From assembly GCF_963678635.1 (NCBI RefSeq), contig NW_026971460.1:1-55362 (forward strand): a DNA stretch of 55,362 nt, written 5' to 3'. The stretch comes from Symsagittifera roscoffensis. Taxonomy: Eukaryota; Xenacoelomorpha; Acoela; Convolutidae. The notes beneath the pieces were generated by a model. The model was given only the letters and a program-made list of their open reading frames with translations. It made no database searches and had not been told where the DNA came from. Below are positions 1 to 11,833 of this stretch, one piece after another. A program made the translations under genes and the position numbers. Numbering within the stretch: the first letter of the stretch is position 1; every line of letters begins with the position of its first letter.

Positions 1-130
1 GTGCTATTTACGTCACTTTCAGCAGATGACTTTCAATTGAACTCAAAAAATTCATGATACCTAAGTGCATCAATATTTTGAGATTGTTTCCTAAAAAAGT
101 CAGCAAGACCTATATAAGAGTCTGCACTAC
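1..130. repeat. Arm of a dispersed inverted repeat (partner at about 22975-23119)
   Basis: The reverse complement of this stretch matches 22975-23119 with small gaps. Both copies share the blocks AATATTGATGCACTTAGGTA and GCTGAAAGTGACGTAAATAG. The left copy is cut by the window start, so its real length is unknown. The family is not recognised; it looks like an interspersed repeat present in opposite orientation. Confidence 0.75.
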
Positions 131-1428
131 GTTAATTACTCTTAAAAAGGTGCGATCTTCGGAACAACAAAAATGATGAAAACAATCTTGTGCTAAAAAA
201 TTCGATCAATGATATTTACCGCTAAAATCATGAAAACCAATAAAATCTTGATAGTAAAATCCTACCAAGGAAAACTCCGATAGTCAAAAACTTCCTCTGC
301 CTTTGAGGTCCATTTCTCACACAGTCGTCAAACTCCATCAGAATTTGTAAGGAACGAAATAAAAAATATTCTGGTAAATAAACCAATTATTAAATCATTT
401 CATCAACTTATCGAATAAAGACTGAGTAACAAACTGTAATAAAAGGTGGCTCAGTGAATCATGTGAAATAAAAAAAAGTTCAGAATAAATAGCGAAGTTA
501 TAGATTGTAAAGTTTTATGAAAATAGTCATTTCTTCAATTACAAATTTCAAACTTTTCTTGTTGTTTTTTACTAGGCGTTGGCGTCACTCTTATACCATT
601 CTGTAAAATCTACATAATTGTAAGTTTCAGATACAATGAATGTTGTATAATCTACGATGAATAACAATGTCTGTAGTAAAAGAAATGGCCATATCATTTT
701 CAAGCTTTATAGCTCAGTAGGCTGATGAGTTTCATTTGTCAAGTCAATTTTTACCAATTTGAGAGTTGTGAATACAAAACAATGTGTATATTTATAAAGT
801 TGATCGAGCCACTTTATATTCGAGAGTTTTTAACATTCAAGTTTTTGAACTAGCGGCCTCTCGAAACAAAAGAAAATTTACAGATTCAAAACTTGCATAT
901 CAGCCATGAAAAACTTTGAGTTTAGAAGTCTGTAAAATCTCTCTTCACTCAATTTTTCACAAAACGAAAATCTTGATGAAAGTTATTTTTTACGCTAGAA
1001 TTGTCACATATAAAACATGATGTAAAAAAATGATAGAAAGAAACCGCCGAAAAAAGTTGAGATGAAAAACTACACAGGTATATATGCAGCTTAACCACTA
1101 ATAAACTTTGAAAAACCGCATTGAAACCGTTTTAAAGCTGTATCGTAACTGTATTTAATTAAATGGTAAAACTATTTATAGCATGTGTTTTGGACAAAAA
1201 AGCGGTATTGCATCATTTAGATCCAAAAGAGGTGCCTGAAACTGTTTTATTATCTAAAAATCGTATGTGATTGATGGTCACATTATAGTACAACTCTTTA
1301 GCATATGAGTACAATTATCCTGTTTACTGTGTCTCGCAGAAGATTTTTTTCCGGGGCATCATTTTTGATAAACCTGTTGATGTTTGTAGGCCATCCACCA
1401 GCGCTATTTCACTTTGTGAACCCATCCA
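131..1428. other. AT-rich non-coding stretch
   Basis: I see no gene, RNA or clear repeat here. Reading frames are short, begin inside random AT-rich sequence and show no codon bias or recognisable motif. Confidence 0.5.
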
Positions 1429-1590
1429 CCAGCGGATTTAGGGGGAGGGGTGGCGGGAATGGGTGGGGTGTATGCCCCCTTCTCAGGGATTTGACCCCCT
1501 GCCGACACAAAGGGTCCCCCCTTTGTACTATTTTGAGATATCCCTTTTTTCGCTGACGGACCCTAAATTTTTTCTTAAAATAGAGCCAAG
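1429..1590 (-). mobile_element. Truncated copy of the hAT-type miniature element
   Basis: Starting near CAGCGGATTTAGGGGGAGGG, this matches the reverse complement of the terminal 160 bp of the elements ending at 12619 and 35802. It includes the G-rich tract, the segment with GGATTTGACCCCCTGC, the AAAGG repeat and the decayed stretch around CTGACGGACCCTAAA. The similarity fades near 1590 and no second terminus is found, so this is a fragment. Confidence 0.65.
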
Positions 1591-3266
1591 GCCAAGTAAA
1601 TATTCCAATGTTGGTAAAAACTCGTCCAAAATTGTGAGTTTTATTTTTAGTTATTCATGTTTTTGCTCGCAAAAGATGATTTGAGTTAGGCTTCAGTATT
1701 TGGTATCAAGTGCTTTAGAAGCTTCATTAATTGTCAAATTGTCAAAGGACGGATTAATCGCAGCCTTTTCCCACAGTAAATTGATCTAATTGATGGTGGT
1801 GAACTGAACTTTTCCATCTAACCAAGGTTTTTTGAGCTGAAACAGATCTAATTTAGCATATCACAGAAGCCTTAAACTCATCATCGTCAATCAAAAATAT
1901 TTTAAAAAATTCTGAGCAGAAGCTTTATAAAAAGTCCTTGCTTATCACTGTAATTAAAACTAAGAAGTTCAATGTTTTCTAGATAAGTTCTGCTGCTCAA
2001 GCATTTCCTTTTCGTTTTATTTTGTTGCTACATGAGTGTTCAAATGCTTCGAGGAGAGCTTCTGTCACACAGTTCTTCCGTTGGACTTATCCGCTCTATG
2101 AGTGGATTGGTTTTTAGACTAGCTTTTAATACGAAAATCGCTATTTTCAGTGACCCTAATTATTTCTTGCTTTGGTTTACGGAATACACCTGAGTGTTTT
2201 GGCGTCCGAAGACTAAACAAGTGTTTTGATTAGACACCTTCTTAGGAAAAAAATTTTTTCGGGTTCATTGTACATATTGGCTTATTGGTTTTTTGATTGG
2301 TTGCTTATAATTTTTGCTTAATTGCATCATCTTTTTCAACCGGAGATCTACGTCGGAGCTAACAATTTTGAAAACTTTAAATCTTCAGTTTTATGAAAGG
2401 AAGTCATATTTTCGAATTTTTCGTCATTTGGTTTTTATCATGATATTTGGTCTGCGAAGAGAATTTTTAGAAAAAGATTCCTTGCCCACAATTAAAATAT
2501 TGTCTAAGCAACAATTCGTTGAAAGTTAAAAGTTTAGGAGTGTTCCATACATCATCGTTTGATAACTCAATAAATCAGTAACATCAAGTTAGAAAACGGT
2601 TTCTTTCGTTGGTTCCACCTATTGAAAGAAAATTGAACGTAAGCATTTATAAGATCCAAATAACCGAGCCAAAATTTCTCCGATCTTTAAACACCTTTTG
2701 GGTCTTTATCATTTATTGCAGAAAAGTTGTCGTTAAACATTTTAAATTTGCAGTTATGAAAAAATTTTCCGTCTGAACTATATTTTTTCATAGTTTGTCG
2801 TATTTTTCGTCAAAACCTGTAATGGGATTCGCTTACATTTCAGTTAGAGAAAAGTTTCAGTTACTTTAAAATTTTCCCGTTCATCTCCATATTTCTATGT
2901 TTAAGCCTTTAGGAGTTATGCCTCTAAAATATTGTGGTGAAAAATTGAACATTTCCAAACTTGTTTTAAAGTAATTTTAAGGAGTTTTCTGATATTTTAC
3001 AAGCAAGGTATTTTTGTATTTGAAACTTAAACCAAAATACAAAAGAACACCAAAGAAAGAACAAAAAACAACCGAAGACATTGATCGGAACACTTAACAA
3101 ATTCAAAGGAAGTCTACGATGAAAAATTAAAAATAAAAAAATCACGATCACTTCAAAAAGCCTAGTCGTATCCACTTCCCGCAAAAAAAATCTTTCCAAA
3201 CCGTTTATTGAACAGATTGTTTTTCTCGCAATGTTCAAAAATTTGTTCATTGATGCCACATTCATT
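1591..3266. other. Non-coding stretch
   Basis: Nothing supportable was found. Frames here (for example 2314-2529 plus and 2966-3265 minus) lack motifs, plausible starts or neighbouring exons. Confidence 0.45.
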
Positions 3267-3547
3267 GTTCATAGCAGGGGCGGATCTAGGATTTTCTAGA
3301 GGGGAGAGGGGGGTTCGGATTTTCAAAAAAACTTCAAAAATATTGACCTTTTTTTTAGGTCAACCGAATTGATTTTCCGAGCTCAGCTAAAGCAGTAAAA
3401 GACGCTGTTTTGGGCAAATAATCTGCGCCGCAGGCAAATTTTTGAAAAAACAGTCAAAAAGCCGCTTTTGGGCACTTTTTGGAAAATTTTGACAAAAAAT
3501 TGCGTTTTTTTTTGCGCGCGCTCCACGTCAAAGTTAGTATATATTGT

Positions 3548-4000
3548 TGTGCGCTCAATCTCCACGGATTGTAAAAATATCGAATTTCAAACAATTTAAT
3601 TCGAGCATTTTATCGGCAAAATAACTCGGTAACAATGAGATTTCATAACAAAACTTTTTTATTGTTATCGGTAACATCGGCCACAATAAACTGCATAACT
3701 CAAAGCAAGCTGCAAAAATGGCCAGTATTTGTCCTTGAGACAAACTGCTCTTTTTAAAGGTCAGCCTTAACCAAGGCTGAACCAAATTAGAGCGAAAAGA
3801 CGGTTAAAATGGGTTTTGGGGGGACCGAACCTGGTTACGGAGCATCCCATCAAGTTCGGTGCACATTCGAGTTCTAGAAAGGAAATGACCTAGGCGGGAT
3901 TCGAACCGGCGCCGAAACCGCCGGGACGCACCATGTATACGCTCGGCTACTGTCCCTATATGCATTTATACTCTCGCACATTTACATTTGCGCTGCAACA
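3548..4000 (-). repeat. BEL/Pao 3' LTR (left copy)
   Basis: This 453-bp copy matches 12003-12455 with about 6-7 substitutions. Its inner boundary is set by the adjoining polypurine tract and its outer one by the target duplication. The integrase frame ends inside this LTR at 3982. Confidence 0.92.
3890..3955 (-). promoter_or_regulatory. tRNA-like Pol III box A / box B pair inside the LTR
   Basis: On the minus strand TAGCCGAGCGTA (3949-3938) resembles a tRNA box A, and about 30 bp downstream GGTTCGAATCC (3907-3897) is a perfect box B. The other LTR keeps box A but has GGCTCGAATCC as box B. A full tRNA cloverleaf does not fold convincingly: the T-stem has a mismatch and I see no clean acceptor stem. 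The boxes could be a relic of a captured tRNA or SINE, or an internal promoter. Function is inference. Confidence 0.4.
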
Positions 4001-5250
4001 TCCTCCGCCCCTAAAGACGGAAGAACAGGTGCGAGTTTTACGGTCGGTCGTGTCAGCTCGCTCGTAACAGTTTTGATATCGGCGGATCGGGCGCATCCGT
4101 CTTTGCCGTAGTGTAGTTTAGCAATACGGGCGAGTGGGTAATGCCCACGTGGGCTGTCGGGTTCGACTACCCAAACCAAGTCGCCGGTTTTCAGTGTGAC
4201 ATCCGAATCATTATGCGACTTTGCTCTCTTGTTGAGAGATGGTACATATTCACGCAGCCAGCGTGACCAAACTGCGTTAGCGTACGATTGTGCTCTGGCA
4301 TAACGCTTTTTATAATCAAAGTTATCTTCGAAACTTAACGACGGGAAGCTAGCTGCGCTGTGACCGAGAATGAAATGATTCGGGGTGAGTGCCTCTAGGT
4401 CGTGCGGATCGGAACTGACCGGAGTGATCGGTCTTGCGTTAAGTAATTGTTCAACTAGGCAGAGCGTTGTTCCTAGAACTTCCTCAGTTAATCTCCTGTT
4501 GCCTAATATGTCGTACAACACTCGCTTAACACTTCTCACTAGCCGCTCCCAGGCGCCACCGTGATGAGGGGCACTGGGCGGGTTAAACTTCCACTTAATG
4601 CCTTTGTGGACGAAAACGGCCGGGGCGACTTTGTTCCAATTTTGGACACAGGATAGGAGCTCCTTTTGAGCACCAACAAAATTCGTGCCATTGTCAGAAA
4701 GAATGGTTTTGGGGGTACCTCGCCTTGCAATAAATCGCTCTACGCCCATGACGCAGGAACTAGTATCGAGGAACCAACTCGATGGAACCAACTCGATGTG
4801 AACTGCTCGAGTCGTGAGGCAGGTAAATAGGAAACCCCATCTCTTTTCGGTACTTCGGCGTATTGGCACTTGAAACGGGCCAAAGTAATCAACACCTGTG
4901 TTGGAGAAGGGAGGCTGCTTGTAACCCAGTCTTTCAATCGGTAGGTCAGACATAATGGGCACAACTGTTTTTGCTTTGCGCTTACGGCATGTTATGCAAG
5001 TATTTTCGATGTTCCCAAGTAACCAGCGCAACTTCAGAACAATGTATTTCAACTGAACTACAGCACGCATGTAATCCAACCCCTGATGTGCATGTTGAAA
5101 GTGCATATGCCTAATCAACATATGAGCAACTCGGTGTCGACCATCCAGTATTATTGGATGTTTGCTATCAAAGTCGGTATCAACAAGACGGCTGATACGT
5201 CCAGTTGAACGCAGGATGCCAGCTGGGCCGATGAACGGAGAATATTTAGC
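3982..5250 (-). pseudogene. BEL/Pao integrase segment of pol
   Basis: The frame opens in the zinc-binding N-terminal domain: KHPIILDGRHRVAHML, a later HAHQG, then CITCRK, giving an HHCC arrangement. It continues into the retroviral-type integrase core with GVDYFGPF, the second acidic residue in LSDNGTNFVGA, and the glutamate in PHHGGAWERLV, a D,D,E triad. After the core comes the C-terminal domain typical of BEL integrases (LKTGDLVWV, with RGHYPLARI). It ends at a stop inside the LTR. The start is not a real initiator: the frame joins the RNase H frame upstream through a one-base shift near 5255, in an A-rich run. The catalytic residues are intact, but the polyprotein around them is broken. 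Confidence 0.9.
4001..4012 (-). other. Polypurine tract of the BEL/Pao element
   Basis: On the coding strand AGGGGCGGAGGA directly precedes the 3' LTR. This is the usual position for the purine-rich primer of plus-strand DNA synthesis. Confidence 0.7.
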
Positions 5251-6221
5251 ATACGACTTTTCTTTGTTATCAGTTTATCGGACTGAAGTATTTTCACTTC
5301 GGCAGGAAATGATTCGGACTGAGCGAGATAAATGAGCTTCTGCTCGGCATTATCTAACTCGGACGGGTCGGTTATTTCAAGCGTTTTTGTACGGAAGTGT
5401 TTATGCGATGGTAGCACACGAAGCATAAACGCTAAAACACGTTTGTACTTTACAATTGAGCTGAATTTATCCCAATTTTTAAACAGACGGATCGACGGCG
5501 CTTTCTCAGATGAAGCATCAACAACAAACGTAGATGCAGTCTCAAGGCATGTATCAATGTCACAGAGTGGGCCTTTTAGTTGGATCTTTTTGATGACATC
5601 AGTGTTCGGCTTGAATGGCCAATCACATGTCCTCAATATACTAGGGCCTCTAACCCAGCTGCTATCCTTGAGGGCTTCTAAAGAAATCCCTCGTGTGCCG
5701 GTATCAGCTGGGTTATCACCACTGAGTACATGATTCCATTGATCAATGGTGGCGGACTCCAAGATTTCACCAGTGCGGTTTCCAACAAACACAGGAAGTT
5801 TGTTGCACGAGTTAAGCCACTGGAGAACGGTGGTAGAATCAGTCCACATGAATACATTGCTTACTTTGAAAGTAAGCGCTTTCAAAATCTCTTCTTTGAG
5901 TCGAGTCGCAAGCAGAGCAGCCTGAAGCTCTAACTTGGGAATGGAGAGCATCTTCATAGGCGCTACACGGGCTTTTCCAAATACAAAAGCTAACTCGGTC
6001 TTTTGCGATTTAGCAAGTCGGGCTCGGAGAAACGATACGGCGCAAAAAACGTCCTGCGAACTATCACCGAACGTGTGAAGTTCACAGCGGTCGAACGGTT
6101 CGGTAAAGTAGCTACGAGGTATCGTCAGAGTACCTAATAGTGGAAGTCCTGAGTGCCAATCTAGAAATTGTTGTTTAATTTCCTCTGGGAGATCATCATC
6201 CCACTTTTGACCACTGATTCT
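5151..6221 (-). pseudogene. BEL/Pao RNase H / Pao-specific segment of pol
   Basis: Downstream of the RT the coding strand reads ELHTFGDSSQDVFCAVSFLR and, after a run, KTELAFVFGKARVAPMKMLS followed by IPKLELQAALLATRL. These are the conserved blocks of the Pao peptidase/RNase H-like region. FMWTDSTTVLQWLN is the RNase H acidic block. The frame is open from a TAG at 6222-6224 down to about 5255, where a one-base shift moves the true frame to that of the integrase. The residues after about 5260 in this frame are therefore out-of-frame tail. There is no initiator methionine of its own, as expected for polyprotein. Confidence 0.85.
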
Positions 6222-6224
6222 CTA

Positions 6225-6660
6225 TATGTCTTTTAGTAAAAGGCGCGCTTTCACAGTATATGGAGCTACCAGTCCTATTGGATCAAAAACTTGGAAACAA
6301 AACTCAACACGGTGCGTTGAGTAATTGCTTTATCTAGTGGTCGATCAACACCTCTACTTACTACTAGGGTATCTTTTACATGATCCCACCTGAGACCAAG
6401 AACATGCGACGATTGGTCTGGACTCTTACAAATATCCTTAACTGACGGGTTGGACTCACGGTTGTCCGGATTAAGAGCGGTTGTAACTTCGGGTACATTG
6501 CTAACAAACTTTGTCAGGTTAAACCCACCTAATTTGAGCATTGCGACTAAGTCTTTACTTAGGCTAAGAGCGTCAGCGGTATTTTCGAACAAGTCAAGAT
6601 AGTCGTCCATGTAAAACTTCTGGACAACGGCTGAAGCGGCTTCGGGTATTCAGCTTGATT
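6225..6660 (-). pseudogene. BEL/Pao reverse transcriptase palm, frameshifted
   Basis: The catalytic block FYMDDYLD lies just after 6620, followed by the thumb-side region ending VLSFVSKF. A one-base shift near 6640 separates it from the upstream RT frame. A second shift near 6290 moves the reading into a frame that continues FFDPIGLVAPYTVKARLLLK and hits a TAG at 6222-6224. The YMDD-type active site shows where the polymerase was, but the enzyme cannot be made as one chain from this copy unless some shifts are sequencing errors. Confidence 0.85.
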
Positions 6661-9486
6661 ATCAGAAGCAGTTTTTTGTAGCGCAAAATTCGCACAAGTT
6701 GGCGAATCACGAGCGCCAAAAATATGACGGGTGTATTGGTGAACCACCACACTTGAAGTGGGGTCCTCCCGCCACAAAAAACGGAGAGACGGTTGATCTC
6801 GCGCAAGTACTCCAACTTGTAAGAACATACCTTCTATGTCCGCTGAGACGGCGTACTTGTGTTGACGGAACCTCAACAGTACAAAAATAAGATTTTGAAG
6901 GAGATCCGGGCCAACCAAGAGAGATCTATTTAAGGAAGTGCCATGAAATTTGGATGCTCCATTGAGCACACGGCGCACCTTGCCGGGTTTGTTCGGGTTC
7001 AAAACCGGATGGTGTGGAAGATACCACTCACGTTCGGCTCGTGAGCTGGGCTCGTGCGGGTTGACGGTTATGACATATCCTTTACTTATATCTTCTCTGA
7101 TTGTTTCGGTATACTTCTCGCGAAGTAACGGATCTTTATCTAATCTTTTCTCTAACGACTTTAATTGGGCTAATGAAGAATAATAATTGTTAGGCAAGCT
7201 AACATCATTATCACTCCACAGCATCGGTACAGTGTAACGCTCACCATCGTGAACGGTTTCAGTTTTTAGGATCGACAAAGCACGCTTGTCTGCGGCGGAA
7301 CGGGCATCTACTTGCTTGAACGCACCATACGACTCTAACTCATACCAAGTTTTGATTTGGTCGGTCAGAGAAGTATCGTCCGTAACGCAGTTAAAGGAAG
7401 AAGAATTTAAGGACGAACGATCAGGAGACGGACCACTAATGACCCAACCTATCGGAAGTCGGACGGCGCACGGTGAGTCAAGTTCATCTCCGAAGACATG
7501 TTCGAGGGGTCTTATCGCATGATAGAAGTCCTGTCCTATAACTATCTCAATCTCTTTGTAATTATACGCAGTCGTCTTTAACGGGGCTAGTTGCGGGTAT
7601 TTGATCTGCAATTCGGAAACGTTTATAACATCCGGTCCTATATACATGTTGTGCTTAACGAAAGCGACAAACGAAAACGAAAATTCACTTTCATTGGGCT
7701 TTGCGGAAACTTTCAAGTGAACTCGTTGAGTTTTAGATACCTTGGCTGAGTTAAAACCATCGGTCGTAACATTTACGGGCATGCCAACTAATTTCAGACG
7801 TTCAACGAGTGCCGCGGAAACCCAAGATAGTGTGGAACCGGTGTCACAAAGTGCTAGTGCATTCGAATTTTCCGAACCAGAGGACACATCTACCAACGCA
7901 ACGGGAAGGATACCTTTTGCAGTTCCCTCACAAGGTTTAACACAAGCTGCGTTATTTGCAGGAGTAGTGTTTGTATTAGTTTGAGTCGATGGTGATCGGT
8001 CGGCCTCTTTGGGCGGGAAAACTTTCTCGGCTCCATAAAGAAGCACATTGTGAGTGCTCTCACAGTCCTGTTTTGGGCATTTTCTTGCCTTTTGGCACTT
8101 TCGGAAGGTATGGTTGCCTTGTAAACAAGAAAAACAGAGCTTTTGTTCTGCTACATATTTAGCCCTTTGTGTTGCGTTTTTCTCTTTGAACACGGAACAG
8201 TTCCAGAGTGCATGCTGCCCTTTGCATAGCGAGCATGGAGGAAACCTTGTCTTTTCTCTACTTTTCTCATCCTTAGAACTTACCTTAGTGTTACCCGCAA
8301 GCACTTTTGTAACTACTTTTTGTATAACTGGTTCTTCAGACTTACCCTTAGAATTGATCGTTTTCAGCCTCTCATGACCCTCCGCTTTTTCTATGAGCCA
8401 TTCATTGAAATCTAGCAGAGTTGGTCTATGCCATTGGCGTCTTACGGTTTGCATCGACCATGCCTCCTTAAGGTTCGGGGGAAGCTTACTCACAGCCTGA
8501 TTCAGTAAGTTAACACTTTTCAGGTCGTCGTAAAAAGACAGAGACTTGAATACGGCAACAAGTCCAGAAATTGCAGAGGAAAATCCAATTACATTTTCCG
8601 AGTTATGCATTTTCAGCGGCGGAAAATTACTCAATTTATCTAGGTGAGCCTCTACTACAGCATGCGGCTGCCCGAATTTTCTTTGAAGAGTTGCTAATGC
8701 GTCTTTATATAGTACTCCGCTATAGCTATACTCAGCGATTGCGGATTTTGCTTTACCCACTACGAGCGTTTTCAGATAGGTAAGCTTTTCATCGTCACTG
8801 AGTATGGCTGAATCGACCGTCGATGTGAATTGCCCAAACCACTCATGCCAATTAAGTGGGTTGCCATCGAACTGGGTCAGCTTCCACTCAAGGAGATGAT
8901 CTTTTCGGCTGTGCATGAGTATATTAACCAACTCTCGTGTCGAAAGTGGACGCTCGACGTCTGCACCAGGTGAATTACCGGGAGTTGGCTCTGTGTAATT
9001 CGAAGAGTTACCGTGACAATCAGGAACGAACGGTTGATTAGCCTGTGAAAAGTTTTCAGGCTGCGCAAAGAACACAGTCCCTCCACTTGTATAAGGAACA
9101 AAATTATTCGTAGGAACAATCGGAGTTACTGCGGAAAAAAAAGTTGTCGAAGGAACGTAGTGCTGTTGAGTTGACATTAAAGGGGTAGCAACAGCTGGTC
9201 TCCACAAATTACTATAAGGATTGTAGTGGTCACTTGAAAAGTTATAACTACTAAGGGGAACACCCATATGTTGTTGTGATGGGGCTACAGGTGCTTGGTA
9301 GCCAGCTACTACTGATCCTGCAGTGTGATGACTTAAAGAAACATGATTAACTGCTGTTGATGCAGGAACAAACGGTGTTACACCAGAAGGAACTTCTGCA
9401 GATGATGGCGGAGCGAAATAGTTTTCAGAAGTTACCGGGACTACTGAACCTGTGTTTGGATTGCCTAGCACCGGATGAGTGGACAA
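6559..9486 (-). pseudogene. BEL/Pao Gag C-terminus, protease and RT N-terminus
   Basis: This long open stretch (975 codons) begins in the disordered Gag middle. It continues through a capsid-like region (KLTQFDGNPLNWHEWFGQF, the block many BEL Gags carry), a CxxC-rich nucleocapsid (CSLCKGQHALWNC and CFSCLQGNHTFRKC), an aspartic protease with ALCDTGSTLSWVS, and the first RT blocks (NPNKPGKVRRVLNGASKF, YAVSADIEGMFLQV, RHIFGARDSPTCANF). The upstream end is created by a shift in a T7 run near 9487-9493, where it separates from the Gag N-terminal frame. The downstream end is a shift near 6640. It ends in an unrelated tail. Confidence 0.9.
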
Positions 9487-10614
9487 AAAAAGGCAAATTA
9501 TTAGAAACAGGTTGAATGACCTGCTGTAAACCTACTGGATTGTTAACGGAAACCTGCGATCGGACCAAATTCGACAAATTATGATGTTGTCCGTGAATGT
9601 GGTTACTGTAATACAATCCCGGATCACTAGAAGCTGCGTGGCCGTTATTCACGCCTGTAAAACTTGATGAGACCAAGTAATTTGTTGATGCAGGATAAGT
9701 TGCCTCAGGAGCTGTTGAACGAACGTGCTGCTCTTGATTGGGAACTACAACAGCATCAGGCTGATTGTGGTCGACAGATTCGAACCAGTGACGCGTACGA
9801 TCCTTTTCGTCTATTGATAGTTGTGGAGAGATTCGAGTTAAACCACTTTCCTCAGCATTCTCACTGATTTCCGACAACTCATCTTCTAACTCAAGCCCTT
9901 TCAACTCAATTTCTGCCAGTTTTTTCCTGTGTTCTTCAGCCAATTCTTCCAACTCTAAACGGCTTTGTTGTTCTTTCAGTCTTAATGATAACTTTGCCTG
10001 CCTCTCAAGTTCCTCTTGTTGTTTCTTTAAAATCATTAAATCGCGCTTTTTCTCAGAAAGTGTTTTCGACGGAGCGGCGGTATAACTAGATTTCTGAGAG
10101 CCCGATTGCTGATGTCGGCTGCTTCGATGCGACAACTTAGAGCGGGTATCTGTTTTATGCGACCGGGGTTTTTCACTTTTTTCAGAATGATGAGAAACTT
10201 TTGAGCTGCTATCAATTTTGTCCGGCTCTGTTACTGCCTCAAAACTTGTTTTATATGTGATAGCTTCCTGCAAAACTTTATCGTTGCTTTGAGTCAACTT
10301 ATGAAGCCACATATCCTGTGCCGGTATCAATTCGTCGGGATTGGCACTTTTTGCAGCCATATCAATCAACTCAGTATTTATCTCGACCGCTTGCTCTATA
10401 TAGTTCCTACATTTTTCAATATAAGTATCAATTTTTGAGCAACGACTCTGACTCTCTATGTATTCTAAAATTATCTAGTGGCATTTATAAAGTTCGTTTT
10501 CGAGAGTGCTACGTTTCTCAAACAACTTCTTTATTTTCTTCTGAAACTTAACTTCCCTGCTTAATAATTTCAGAAATAAACGACTCTCAGAACATACTGT
10601 ATTTTAACTCAAGT
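9425..10614 (-). pseudogene. BEL/Pao Gag N-terminal segment
   Basis: The open part (10369-9425) encodes a Lys/Glu/Ser-rich chain with a strong predicted coiled coil (DLMILKKQQEELERQAKL, then LRLKEQQSRLELEELAEEH), as in BEL Gags before the capsid. Reading upstream in the same frame, coding-like sequence continues to about 10614 but crosses a TAG at 10475-10477. No ATG start is found above it, so the true initiator is lost or lies in a shifted frame. At the lower end it runs out of frame near 9490, where the next segment takes over. Confidence 0.75.
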
Positions 10615-11527
10615 AAATCCACAAATACTTTTACCTGGCGTAAAAGTCAAAGCTTAAACCGGGCTTTGTGAAACAAGTCTCTTTCACGCGCTTTTGAGAC
10701 GGCGCGGATAGTGTACGGAGCGCGTGATCTAGAGAACTAGCTCCTAGAATGAATACCATACACTCAAGAGACCTATGCGACGGCTACGTTACGCTAAAGT
10801 ACCAATGGGTTGGGGAAATTAAGTAGGTAGGTTGAACTCCAACAACGCACACGGAGTAAACCTGAGGATGAAAGAATTCAACTTAACTCACTTAATATCA
10901 CCGTACCTGACCACTTAACATTAGGTTGGTGTCATGTTACAGCACAGTTTCGCAGAATTATGGGGATGTTTTGGCGATTTTTTTTTTTTTTTGGAAATTT
11001 TTACTTTTTTCCCAAAATTTTTCGGAAAATTTTGGTGAGCAGGTTCGAGTCGTAAACCAATCCAAAAAACTAGTCTAGTACCCCTTGTCTATGATCCGAT
11101 TTCACGGATTAATATTCTGTTCACAAATATCCAAAAACTTGTGGTATCGGGAAAATTACCACCCGTAGCTTGCTTTGAGTTGGGATACACAATAAGACAC
11201 CGTATGTAATTTTATTGCACAATAAATTTATAAAAACTAGATGAGTCTTACAGTTTTTGACGGTTTTGGAGATTGGCGTCACCGGGAAAAATCCAAAAAT
11301 TTCGGGTGTCGAGAAAATTACAGCTCCACTTTGACCAAAAGTCAACAATCAGGACACCTGAACAGGCCTCTCTTCCGCTTGTCAGTCTGCTCTTTCGTCA
11401 GTCTGCTATGTCGTCTGTCGGCTTACAGGCTCCTCGCTGTCGGCTTACAGGTCCTCGTCTGTCTGGGAAGGAGGTAGTTTGGAGTTGGCTCTTTAAACTA
11501 TTATACACTGGAACTGATAAACCGTTT
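10615..11527. other. BEL/Pao leader between PDZ frame and gag
   Basis: No coding sequence is supported here. A 19-bp unit (TGTCGGCTTACAGG followed by CCTCG) occurs twice in tandem around 11408-11456. On the minus strand, 11348-11121 contains two related short blocks (VIFSTPEIFGFF and VIFPIPQVFGYL) in one frame, perhaps a small internal duplication. An A/T homopolymer region lies near 10980-11030. Confidence 0.4.
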
Positions 11528-11833
11528 CTAGCTGGTAATGAGTCTTCGAGTTTTCGAATTTGGGAAACTTTCAACTGGTCGCTTTAGTCTCAACGTTAGT
11601 TTTCTCTTTTGGATGCTCTTGTGAATGGATGTGGTGATGTCTTCGTGAGTAGAGTGTCGTAGAGTGACTCCGTTCACTGCTAACACTTTGTCCCCCACTC
11701 GCACCTCCGCACGCGATACTGCACTGTTGCGAGATATTCCGTCGACAGTTGGGAAGCGACTGGCACTGTTGGTGCCGTAGAGAGAGAATCCGAACTTGTT
11801 CTCGCCGCCCACCAAATACACCACACAATCCAA
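11528..11833 (-). CDS. PDZ-domain reading frame inside the BEL/Pao element
   Basis: The frame of about 101 codons reads as one PDZ domain. A first strand (VVYLVGG) leads to the carboxylate-binding loop KFGFSLYG (a GLGF variant). Then come PTVDGISRNSAVSRA, the hallmark GDKVLAVNGV, a helix (HEDITTSIHKSIQ), and a last strand KLTLRLKRP. PDZ domains bind C-terminal peptides of membrane and scaffold proteins and are not a normal part of LTR elements. It lies between the primer-binding site and gag, in the same orientation as the element. There is no ATG at its start: the frame is open from a TAG 16 codons upstream. An acceptor-like CCTAATTCAG stands just before it, so a spliced message is possible. 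The segment is free of stops while gag-pol is broken. Capture from a host gene is inferred. Confidence 0.75.
   Translation of the reverse strand: MDCVVYLVGGENKFGFSLYGTNSASRFPTVDGISRNSAVSRAEVRVGDKVLAVNGVTLRHSTHEDITTSIHKSIQKRKLTLRLKRPVESFPNSKTRRLITS

Noticed and set aside
3890-3960. A functional tRNA gene in the LTR
   Set aside because: Boxes A and B are present, but the T-stem is mismatched and no acceptor stem or anticodon arm folds cleanly.
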